The notes under the pieces were generated by a model. That model ran no database searches and had not been told where the DNA came from. It saw nothing but the letters and a program-made list of their open reading frames with translations. Below, one piece after another: positions 34,156 to 40,780 of a stretch of 61,159 nt of DNA; positions within the stretch are counted from its first letter, which is position 1; every line of letters starts with the position of its first letter. Position numbers and translations under genes: made by a program. The DNA is taken from positions 1 through 61,159 of the forward strand of contig JAAVWC010000023.1 in assembly GCA_023910675.1 (NCBI GenBank). Reading direction: 5' to 3'. The DNA is from Gemmatimonas sp. Lineage in GTDB: Bacteria; Gemmatimonadota; Gemmatimonadetes; Gemmatimonadales; Gemmatimonadaceae.

Positions 34156-36060
34156 GTGGAGAGAAGCAAGTCAGCCCTGCCGTTTCCGGTGCGCGTTCCA
34201 CTTCCCATCCCTACCGCCATGACCGATCGTGAGCTGCACGGAACGCCCCGCGTGGGCGTGTTGCGTGTGTTACTGGTGGACAATGATCGGAAGGCGGCTG
34301 CGCGTTCCGAAGAGGGGCTCCGCGCGCGTCTGGGCGAGCAGCTGGCTCTGTCGCAGGTGCCGAGCCTCGCCTTGGCGATCCGCTCACTCATGGAGGAGCG
34401 GTTCGACGCCGTGGTGCTGGAGCTCGATGTGGCGGATGCGTCGGGGATCGCGACACTGGCGGGTATTCGGGGCGCTGCGCCCGCCGTACCGGTCATCGTC
34501 TACACGCGCGTGCTCGACGATACGCTCGCGATCCGCGCCCTGCGCGCCGGCGCCCATGAGTGCCTGGACAAGCGGGAGACACCGCCAGAGGGGTTGGCGC
34601 GCATGCTGAATTTTGCACTGGAACGTCAGCGGCGCATTTCGCTCCTGGAAGCAGCGCGCGTGGAGGCGGCGCATCGTGCCACCCACGATCCGCTCACGGG
34701 ATTGGCCAACCGCGAGCTCTTCCTCGATCAGCTGGATCGTGCGCTGGCCTTCGGGGCGCGATATTCGCGAAAGACCGGGTTGCTGTTCGTCGACCTGGAT
34801 GGTTTCAAATCGATCAACGACACCCGTGGACACGCCCTTGGCGACACCCTGCTCAAGGCCGTGTCGGGGCGGCTGCTTGAAAGCGTCCGGCGCTCCGATG
34901 CCGTGGCACGATTGGGGGGCGACGAGTTCGTGGTGCTGCTTCCCGACGTAACCAGCCGGCGTGACGTGGCCTTCGTGAAGGAGACGATTCTCAGTTCGCT
35001 GCGCGCCCCCATCGAGACCGGTACGGCCGACGCGCTGTATATCGAGGCGAGTATCGGGAGTGCCATGTCGCCGCTCGACGGCGCGACGGCGCAGGATCTC
35101 CTCGACGCGGCCGACGCAGATATGTACCACGAGAAGCACCAACGCCGCCGAGACCGCGTCCGGTCACTCTCGCTGGAGTCGCCGGAGCAGTCGATCGAGA
35201 GAGAACCGCCGAGTGTCGGCGAATCGGTGTCGTACCGCCGTGAAGCCCGCCTACGGGCGGCTGCCGCGCGCGGCGAGTTCGAGGTGTTCTACCAGCCGGT
35301 GCTCGATGTTGTGGCCGACCGGATCATCGGAGCGGAGGCGCTGTTGCGTTGGCGCGATCCCGACCGCGGATTGCTTTCGCCCTCAGGCTTTCTGGCGCTC
35401 GCTGAAGACACGGGGCTCATCGTCCCGATAGGCGAGCAAGTGCTGCGCGATGCTTGCGAAGCGCTGGTGCGTTGGCGGGTATCCGGTGTGGCCAGTGCCT
35501 TGCGAGTGGCGGTGAACCTCTCGGCGGTGCAGCTGCGCGAGCACGGCTTTGAGCGGCGGGTGGCGCAGATACTCGCGGAGACGGGGTGTTCTCCCGAGGC
35601 GCTGACGCTTGAGCTCACCGAGAACAGCACGGTAGTAGACGGCGAGATGGCGATGGAAACGCTGCGTGCGCTCAAGGGGCTCGGGGTGCGCCTCGTGGTC
35701 GATGATTTCGGCGTTGGCCATGCGTCGCTGACGTTCCTGCGTGAAGCGCCGGTAGACGGCATCAAGATCGACCGCCGGTTCGTGTCGCAATTGCTGGTGG
35801 ACCAGCGTGACCAGGCAATCGTGGCGAGCATGGTGCGGTTGGCGCGCGGGCTTGGGCTCGATGTGGTGGCCGAGGGGGTGGAGAACGGGGAGCAGTCGCA
35901 GCGGCTGGCGCGACTGCAGTGTTTTGCGCAGCAGGGGCGGCATTTCAGCGAGGCGGTGCCGTACGCGGCGATGACCGCGTTATTGGCGGAGCGGAATCGG
36001 CTTCCGCTTCGTGCTGATCCGGGTTGGGGCCCGCGCCGCGTGGAAGCGAAGGGGGCGTAG
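34156..36060 (+). CDS. REC-GGDEF-EAL protein with altered phospho-acceptor (634 aa)
   Basis: The receiver (about 35-160) has LLVDND, but the acceptor site aligns as VVLELDVADASG, so Glu stands where Asp is expected; the Lys is kept (CLDKRET). The cyclase domain has DPLTGLANRELFLDQL, inhibitory-site RRSD and an intact RLGGDEF (about 260). The EAL domain has AEALLRW (about 395), ELTENST, DDFGVGHASL and VAEGVEN. It probably makes and/or degrades cyclic di-GMP. An internal ATG at 34219 is an alternative start. It is the last chromosomal gene before the island. Confidence 0.88.
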   Translation: MERSKSALPFPVRVPLPIPTAMTDRELHGTPRVGVLRVLLVDNDRKAAARSEEGLRARLGEQLALSQVPSLALAIRSLMEERFDAVVLELDVADASGIATLAGIRGAAPAVPVIVYTRVLDDTLAIRALRAGAHECLDKRETPPEGLARMLNFALERQRRISLLEAARVEAAHRATHDPLTGLANRELFLDQLDRALAFGARYSRKTGLLFVDLDGFKSINDTRGHALGDTLLKAVSGRLLESVRRSDAVARLGGDEFVVLLPDVTSRRDVAFVKETILSSLRAPIETGTADALYIEASIGSAMSPLDGATAQDLLDAADADMYHEKHQRRRDRVRSLSLESPEQSIEREPPSVGESVSYRREARLRAAAARGEFEVFYQPVLDVVADRIIGAEALLRWRDPDRGLLSPSGFLALAEDTGLIVPIGEQVLRDACEALVRWRVSGVASALRVAVNLSAVQLREHGFERRVAQILAETGCSPEALTLELTENSTVVDGEMAMETLRALKGLGVRLVVDDFGVGHASLTFLREAPVDGIKIDRRFVSQLLVDQRDQAIVASMVRLARGLGLDVVAEGVENGEQSQRLARLQCFAQQGRHFSEAVPYAAMTALLAERNRLPLRADPGWGPRRVEAKGA

Positions 36061-36078
36061 CGACAGCGCGTTATACGC

Positions 36079-36116
36079 ACGACGGGCCGCCAGTCGTGCG
36101 AGTGGCGGCCCGTCGT
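36079..36116 (+). terminator. Terminator of the GGDEF-EAL gene
   Basis: ACGACGGGCCGCCA pairs with TGGCGGCCCGTCGT (14 bp, perfect) around a 10-base loop, 19 bases after the stop codon. Confidence 0.75.
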
Positions 36117-36137
36117 GATTGTCCTGTGTCGAGATAG

Positions 36138-36182
36138 TGGAGCGTATCGGGATCGAACCGATGACCCCCTGCTTGCAAAGCA
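36138..36182 (-). tRNA. 3' fragment of a tRNA-Ala(TGC) gene; attachment-site scar
   Basis: Read on the minus strand, this contains the anticodon loop TTTGCAA (anticodon TGC), the 3' half of the anticodon stem (GCAGG), a variable loop, a complete T-arm (ATCGG-TTCGATC-CCGAT), the 3' acceptor strand ACGCTCC and discriminator A. No CCA is encoded. The 5' half (acceptor GGAGCGT, D-arm, 5' anticodon strand) is missing: homology stops within the anticodon stem at about 36182. This is what integrase-mediated insertion in a tRNA gene leaves at the far end of an island. Confidence 0.85.
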
Positions 36183-36309
36183 CGAGGGCCATCCTATAGC
36201 GCGTCCCGCCTGTCCCGCGCCACAGAGGGAGACCAAACGCTAACGGGACACGCGGGACATACTCGGTCCCTGTTTCCCGGGCAAACCTACACCAAACCTA
36301 CACCAATCC

Positions 36310-36480
36310 GGGCCGCCTGTGCGCCTTTCTCGGGGCGAACTCCTGATGCGATCCGCTTAGAGGTGCACAGGGACCCCGGCCGCCTGTGCACCATTAATAT
36401 AGAATGTCTGGGGCTGGCTCCCCTCTGGGGCAAGCGTCCGGGGGCTTTGATGCAAAGTGCCCGAGACCTGTGCACTTGTA
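36310..36480. repeat. Cluster of CCTGTGCACC-like repeats, including a palindromic pair
   Basis: GGTGCACAGG (36362-36371) and CCTGTGCACC (36383-36392) face each other. A similar CCTGTGCGCC lies near 36315 and CCTGTGCACTT near 36472. They occur within 350 bases of the tRNA scar and nowhere else I noticed. Confidence 0.55.
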
Positions 36481-36530
36481 GCCGCGCGAGCGGTCGCGTT
36501 TCCGCTGAGCGTCTCGCCGGGAAAGCACGA

Positions 36531-36552
36531 GGGCCGTCCAGGTGGGCGGCCC
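36531..36552 (-). terminator. Hairpin after the zinc-motif gene
   Basis: On the minus strand GGGCCGCCC pairs with GGACGGCCC (one mismatch-type wobble) around ACCT, 9 bases past the stop of the gene ending at 36562. Confidence 0.5.
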
Positions 36553-36561
36553 TTTGTGCGT

Positions 36562-37107
36562 TCAGAAAGGAATGTCGTCCCCGGGGTCTAGCAACCCGTC
36601 TCTCGCGTCGTCCTCCCGATCTTTGCCAGGGCTCCATGGCCTGTCATCGAACCCGAGGCGCAGCTGATCGCTCGCGACGATCTCCTCAAACGGCGCGCCA
36701 ATGTCGTTGCGCAGCGGCTCGTCTGCGTTGGCGGCATACACGTCGCGGCAGACATGGCAGAGGAACAACGCACCGCCCCCGGCCCTGGCGTCCTTCAGCT
36801 TTGACGCGCTCCTGCCGCCGCAGACCTCGCACGTTTGCGCGAGTCGATTGAGCAAGCCGCCGAGGGTTTCGAGCTTGTCCATCTCATAGTCCTCGCAGCG
36901 ACCGAACCCCTCGAAGTCGAGCCAGGGGAAGGTCACCAGTGCTGCCTGATCTCTTTCACCCCGCGTCCATCGTGTGATAATCGGGCGCGGCTCGCCGGTG
37001 ATCTCGGCGACCGGTCGCCACTGCTCGAGCACATCCCAGATCAGATCGATAGTCAGCAGCCACCCGGGCGGGCAGTTTCCCCGAAGCTCTTCACGCGTGA
37101 TTTCCAT
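36562..37107 (-). CDS. Island protein with CxxC...CxxC zinc site and SSB-like C-terminal tip (181 aa)
   Basis: It starts at the ATG 37107. The first 80 residues are hydrophobic/aromatic-rich (GWLLTIDLIWDVLEQWRPV). A zinc-ribbon-like pair follows, TCEVCGG (about residue 93) and LCHVCRD (about 117). The acidic tail ends DPGDDIPF. The DDIPF ending is the classical C-terminal peptide of bacterial SSB, used to recruit repair and replication proteins, but no OB-fold is evident here. No family was recognised. It is the first complete gene of the island. The opposite-strand frame over the same DNA looks non-coding. Confidence 0.65.
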   Translation of the reverse strand: MEITREELRGNCPPGWLLTIDLIWDVLEQWRPVAEITGEPRPIITRWTRGERDQAALVTFPWLDFEGFGRCEDYEMDKLETLGGLLNRLAQTCEVCGGRSASKLKDARAGGGALFLCHVCRDVYAANADEPLRNDIGAPFEEIVASDQLRLGFDDRPWSPGKDREDDARDGLLDPGDDIPF

Positions 37108-37224
37108 GCCCAGATGTACGGGGCGGCGCGCTTGGCGAGGGCGTGGCTCCCGGCTGGAGTGGCATTGAAGCGCAGGGCCGTAGTGAGAGACAGCGACCGC
37201 CGACGGGGGCGCCTCTTTGCTCCA

Positions 37225-37674
37225 CTAACGGCGAGACACTACTCGAGCAGCATCCGGCAGCCCCACGTCCATTTCGTCGAAGCCGTCGTCCCGGTCGCCT
37301 TGGAACTCCCGGTGCGAAGGGGCGATGACGAAGAGCACCTGGCGGGCTTGCTGACTCTCCGTGAAGTCAGTGAGTGGCACGGGCACGCCGTGGGTAGTGG
37401 CGATGCACACGATCTCCGCGCGAGCCTGATCGAGGTCGAGTGTGGAAGTGCCTCGCGAGATGCGCGCGAGCTTAGCGCATTCGCGGCTGGTAGGGGTCGA
37501 CGGCACGGCGGATTTGGAGCGAGCCCGGGCGTCGCGGCCCGTCTCTGCTTTTACTAGCTCGTCGGAGGTGTGCGCCAGTACTTCGAGGAGGGGAGGCGCC
37601 ACGCACTTCTGAAAGGGAGCTCGCCCGAGTGAGATCGAATGTCGGCGCCAGACACATTTGAGACACTCAGCCAT
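37225..37674 (-). CDS. Hypothetical zinc-ribbon-like protein, start uncertain (149 aa)
   Basis: From the ATG at 37674 the protein opens MAECLKCVWRRHSIS and has a hydrophilic body and an acidic C-terminus (DDGFDEMDVGLPDAARVVS). The 17 codons in frame before that ATG (to 37725) read CIGCQCGSEYFVVSEPA, which with CLKC would complete a four-Cys zinc ribbon, but they contain no usual start codon and a TAG lies just beyond. Either the true start is non-canonical or the 5' end is broken. No family was recognised. It is on the same strand as the 36562-37107 gene. Confidence 0.4.
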   Translation of the reverse strand: MAECLKCVWRRHSISLGRAPFQKCVAPPLLEVLAHTSDELVKAETGRDARARSKSAVPSTPTSRECAKLARISRGTSTLDLDQARAEIVCIATTHGVPVPLTDFTESQQARQVLFVIAPSHREFQGDRDDGFDEMDVGLPDAARVVSRR

Positions 37675-37953
37675 TGCCGGTTCTGAGACAACGAAATACT
37701 CGCTCCCGCACTGACAACCGATGCACGGATTCTGCTAATGCGACTGCGCGAATCCTGATAATTTCGGTCCCTAGCCCTGTCATCGACCGGCGGGGTCGCC
37801 ACAAACAGGTCGGTTGCAGCTGGCAAACACATCCCGATACGGCCAGCAGCATGCCCACGGTCCCGGGCCCTCCTCGACAAGCCGTGAGGCCACGGCGACC
37901 TTGGGAACATCCGCTGATTCGATCGTACGCACCCTTCACGTTGCCGGTCGGGA

Positions 37954-38132
37954 ATGCAACCTGAGTTCGTCCCCAAACTCGCCGCTGTCCTGGACGCGTA
38001 CTTCACGCAGCCCGATGTGATGGGACTCAGTCGGCTCTATGACGTGACAGTGAGTACACTGTATGGCCCCGCTGTGGGATGGTTGGCGGTGGCGCGAGAA
38101 CTCACCGAGCAGCTTGATCGGGGAAACACTAG
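37954..38132 (+). pseudogene. N-terminal gene fragment cut by an IS element
   Basis: The frame beginning MQPEFVPKLAAVLDAYF runs for about 60 residues before it enters the terminal repeat of the IS5-type element at 38133 and stops inside it at 38151. The predicted all-helical composition, with a hydrophobic LSRLYDVTVSTL and AVGWLAVARELTEQLDRG, is loosely like the small effector-associated (EAD) helical domains found at the N-terminus of bacterial conflict proteins. That resemblance is a guess. No continuation is found to the right of the IS element. Confidence 0.35.
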
Positions 38133-39316
38133 GGAAACTCCGATCAGGTAGGAATTGCGGGGCGTGTGGATAAACTGCGCATCAGCGGGTGCCGAGAGGC
38201 GCCCGTATGAGGGCGTATACCGCTCGTGGCGCCCCGCTCAGGGGAGCGAGTCGGCCCATTTCGGCCGATCTCGGCGCACGCGCCGACACTACGTGCCCTG
38301 CGGCCGTAATCGATGCCGCAGCCGGAAGAGGTTGGCGAGGGTACAAAGGGCGTAGACGCGCGCCGTATTCTTGGCGAGCCCCCGGTAGCGCACCGTCGTA
38401 AAGCCCCACAGCCGCTTGATGGTGTGAAACGGATGCTCGACCATGGCGCGCACGCGCGACCGGGTGCGATTGATCGCATCCCAGTAGTCGGTCCGCTTGC
38501 CGCTCTTGTTGACGAGGTACCGGCCGCCGCTGAGCTCCCACTGCAGTTTGTCTTCGGCTTTGTAGTACGCCTTGTCGCCGTGCAGCGTCGTCTCCTGGCC
38601 GTGGAGCAAGTGGGGTAACTGGGTGATATCGGCCGTGGCCGCGTCGGTCGTGGTGATCGTGTGGATCACGCCGCGCCGGTCGGTGCCCACGTGCACCTTC
38701 ATGCCGAAGTACCACTGGTTGCCCTTCTTCGTCTGCCGCATCTCGGGATCGCGGGTCTTCGTGGCATGCTTCGTCGAGCTGGGCGCGCCAATGATGGTGG
38801 CATCGACGATGGTACCGGCCTTCAGCAAGAGCTTCCGCCCCTCAAGCAGCGCCTTCACCGCGTCGAACATCCGCGCGGTGAGCTGATGCGCCTCCAGCAG
38901 GTGGCGGAATTTGCAGATCGTGGTCTCGTCGGGCACCGTGTCGTGCAGCAGATCGATACGGGCGAAGCGGCGCATCGACTCCGAGTCGTAGAGCATGTCT
39001 TCCGCCTGCGGATCCGACAGATTGAACCACTGCTGGAGAAAGTAAATCCGGAGCATGGTCGCCATCGGCAGGGGGCGTCGGCCACGTCCCGCTTTCGGAT
39101 AGTGCGGCTCGACCAGCGCCTCGAGCGTCGCCCACGGAATCACCTGGTCCATCTCGGTGAGGAACTGCTCGCGGCGGGTCGTCCGTCGCTTGTTCGAGAG
39201 GATCGCATCCGCAAACGTGCGCGGCTCGGTCATCCGGTAGCTCCGACAGAAGGGAAAATCGCGCGCGCCAATATTGCGATTTTCCCTCCGCGGCGCACTA
39301 CTTAATCAGAGATTCC
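38133..39316 (-). mobile_element. IS5-family insertion sequence (1184 bp), complete, unequal flanks
   Basis: Terminal inverted repeats match at 15 of 19 positions: left GGAAACTCCGATCAGGTAG and right (reverse complement) GGAATCTCTGATTAAGTAG. The flanking tetranucleotides both fit the family's YTAR target but differ: CTAG on the left (38129-38132), TTAA on the right (39317-39320). A simple insertion would duplicate one. The left flank is a gene fragment, the right flank a truncated IS21 transposase. Confidence 0.85.
38289..39233 (-). CDS. IS5-family transposase (314 aa)
   Basis: It has the N-terminal domain of the IS5/IS1182-like group (GRGRRPLPMATMLRIYFLQQ, then WFNLSDPQAEDMLYDS). The DDE catalytic region has LKAGTIVDATIIGAPSSTKH with the first Asp, HGDKAYYKAEDK with the second Asp, and the Y-1 motif with the Glu in RVRAMVEHPFHTIKRLWGF. 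It appears full-length and uninterrupted, so the element may still be active. Confidence 0.93.
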   Translation of the reverse strand: MTEPRTFADAILSNKRRTTRREQFLTEMDQVIPWATLEALVEPHYPKAGRGRRPLPMATMLRIYFLQQWFNLSDPQAEDMLYDSESMRRFARIDLLHDTVPDETTICKFRHLLEAHQLTARMFDAVKALLEGRKLLLKAGTIVDATIIGAPSSTKHATKTRDPEMRQTKKGNQWYFGMKVHVGTDRRGVIHTITTTDAATADITQLPHLLHGQETTLHGDKAYYKAEDKLQWELSGGRYLVNKSGKRTDYWDAINRTRSRVRAMVEHPFHTIKRLWGFTTVRYRGLAKNTARVYALCTLANLFRLRHRLRPQGT

Positions 39317-39449
39317 TTAACCCGCTCGCACGGAAGCGCGCACAGTAGTCCTGCACCGTGCTTCGCGGCACGCCGAGGCTGCGCGCGGCGCGCCGTTCGC
39401 TGAGGCCCGCTTCCAATCGGAGGCGGAGTACATCTCGAATCATTCGCAT
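39317..39449 (-). pseudogene. istA: Truncated IS21-family transposase IstA, N-terminus only
   Basis: From the ATG at 39449 about 44 codons remain: MRMIRDVLRLRLEAGLSERR then AARSLGVPRSTVQDYCARF, the helix-turn-helix of IS21 IstA. The frame enters the IS5-type terminal repeat and stops. The rest of istA and all of istB are absent from the other side of the IS5 element, so they were deleted. Its upstream terminal repeats survive at 39565-39702. Confidence 0.75.
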
Positions 39450-39852
39450 CGGGATCCTGTCGCGGGGCACGCGGTCACTCCGGTTAAAGTCCCGGAAGGA
39501 CGCACGAATCACGCGGGGTGGGGATCCCACACCAGTCACTGCAGCAACACCGCTAGTAGCCCCCTGGCCGGATTCCGCCAGAATGAGTGGCCGGAATCAC
39601 CCAGAATGGGTGGCCGGATTCACCCGGAATGCGTGGCCGGATTCAACCGGAATGGGTGGCCGGATTCAACCAGAATGGGTGGCCGGTTTGCGCCGTAATA
39701 CGCATTCGCTGCCAGGCGGTACGCAAACGAGGGGGGCGCCCCTTGATGAGCCCGCCTGCCGCGGTCTGCTTCCGCCCAGGTTGTGCGGGGCCACATGGCG
39801 ACTGTCAGCCTCGCGTGTATCTTGGAATGAACCCGAACAGAAGCAGAACCTC
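39450..39852. other. IS21 leader and terminal repeats, no confident gene
   Basis: Upstream of the istA remnant this holds the six-unit repeat array and then about 150 bases before the operon. One short plus-strand frame there (from 39745) reads PPAAVCFRPGCAGPHGDC, a Cys/His-rich stretch that might be the 5' part of the next gene after a frameshift. Confidence 0.4.
39565..39702 (-). repeat. Six tandem 23-bp repeats, terminal array of the truncated IS21
   Basis: Units begin at 39565, 39588, 39611, 39634, 39657 and 39680, each starting TGGCCGG and most ending GAATGNG; the consensus is TGGCCGGATTCACCC followed by GGAATGGG. The sixth is degenerate. IS21 elements carry multiple short repeats at their ends, and this array lies just upstream of the istA start, so it is best read as the surviving transposon terminus. 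Confidence 0.8.
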
Positions 39853-40137
39853 TTGGCCGCCGAGACCGTGGCGGCGGTGTACCGGGCGTTTCTCCCGAGC
39901 TGCGAGGAGCAAGCGACCACGATGGGCGAAGCCGGCTGGCTCCGGTTCATCCGGCAGCACATCGCCCCGGCTGGGACCCCGGTCTCGCGCATCGAGAACC
40001 ATGTGCGGCACTACGTCCGCCGCTGGACCAACCACGACGCGCGGATTCGGGAGCTGCGGGATGTGCCGTTCGATGAGGCGGTCTTCTTGGGCACCTGGAG
40101 CGAGGTCGCGGGTGGGAGCGACACGAGCGAGGAGTAG
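39853..40137 (+). CDS. Hypothetical protein, first gene of the candidate defence operon (about 94 aa)
   Basis: The frame is convincing from about 39853: AAETVAAVYRAFLPSCEEQA, then WLRFIRQHIAPAGTPVSRIE, ending in an acidic FLGTWSEVAGGSDTSEE. I used a TTG at 39853 with AGAAG upstream; a GTG at 39868 is possible. In the preceding 100 bases a Cys-rich stretch in another frame (CFRPGCAGPHGDC) ends near the point where this frame begins, so an ancestral longer gene with a frameshift cannot be excluded. No family was recognised. It overlaps the next gene. Confidence 0.5.
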   Translation: MAAETVAAVYRAFLPSCEEQATTMGEAGWLRFIRQHIAPAGTPVSRIENHVRHYVRRWTNHDARIRELRDVPFDEAVFLGTWSEVAGGSDTSEE

Positions 40138-40768
40138 GCCAACCAAGGCCGCCCGCGAGCGCCTCCCCACGGCGTACCCGGCGGCCCTGCGGCACGCGCG
40201 CACCCGCGTGCAGGCCGGCAGTCGCGCGGACCTCCTCTTGTCGATCCTCGATCGCGAGGTGGCGCAGACCGGTGAACCGGTCCCGACGACCGTCCTCGCG
40301 GACGCGCTCACCGCCCAGACCGGATGCCGCCGACCGCTCGCCATGGCCGAGGTGGCCTCGATGGTCCGCCGCGGCGTGCTGGAACGGGTGGATGGTCGCC
40401 CGGAGTACACGCGCGTCGCCCCGACAGGCAGCGGCTTCGTGCCCACCCAGCGGGCCGACGACGACGCGATGCACGTGTTGGACGCGCTGCGGCGCACCGT
40501 CGCCGAGGCAGAGCGCCCCGTCTCGACGAGGGCGGTCGCGGCGCAGCTGAAGGCCGACGGGGTCGTCCTCGCGGCCCAGGGGCCCAATGTCGTGCGGAAG
40601 CGCCTCGAGACGTTGGCGCGCCCCCGTGTGCGGGGTAGCGCCGCCACCCAGGGGCCGCTCGTCGCTCGGGCCATCGCGCCGACGCGCGATCAGATAGACG
40701 CGGCGTACTGGCTCCCGATTGAGGCAGCCGAGGGCCTGCGCTCCGTTGGGGCCGGGCCCTCCGGCTAG
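40112..40768 (+). CDS. Hypothetical protein with repeated winged-helix-like units (218 aa)
   Basis: The GTG at 40112 overlaps the preceding gene by 26 bases and has GAGG 6-7 bases upstream. The sequence contains two similar blocks about 90 residues apart: LLLSILDREVAQTGEPVPTT with VLADAL, and VLDALRRTVAEAERPVSTRA with VAAQL. Each is a helix-rich unit followed by a VLERVDGRPEYTRV-like wing, which suggests tandem winged-helix DNA-binding modules. It ends 12 bases before the next gene. The opposite-strand 480-codon frame here is a composition artefact. Confidence 0.6.
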   Translation: MGATRARSRPTKAARERLPTAYPAALRHARTRVQAGSRADLLLSILDREVAQTGEPVPTTVLADALTAQTGCRRPLAMAEVASMVRRGVLERVDGRPEYTRVAPTGSGFVPTQRADDDAMHVLDALRRTVAEAERPVSTRAVAAQLKADGVVLAAQGPNVVRKRLETLARPRVRGSAATQGPLVARAIAPTRDQIDAAYWLPIEAAEGLRSVGAGPSG

Positions 40769-40780
40769 TACTGCGTCGAG

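Larger units (their letters stand above)
36183..36561. other. 379-bp non-coding end of the island, repeat-rich
   Basis: No convincing gene is present. The stretch carries a direct repeat of AAACCTACACC (around 36283-36305), at least four copies in either orientation of a TGTGCAC/TGTGCGC-type element (see separate entry), a hairpin near 36531, and a second copy of AAAGCACGAGGGCC (36178-36191 and about 36522-36535). These features would suit arm-type recombinase or regulator binding near an attachment site. Confidence 0.45.

Noticed and set aside
36183..36240. 5' half of the tRNA-Ala in place
   Set aside because: No strand complementary to the acceptor ACGCTCC and no D-arm are found in the expected 40 bases; the 5' anticodon strand does not pair.
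36835..37557. 240-codon plus-strand frame at the island start
   Set aside because: Covers parts of two minus-strand genes, one with a zinc motif and SSB-like tail; the plus-strand product has no structure.
39565..39702. CRISPR array
   Set aside because: The 23-bp units are directly adjacent with no spacers and match the multiple-repeat ends of IS21 elements; no cas genes are present.
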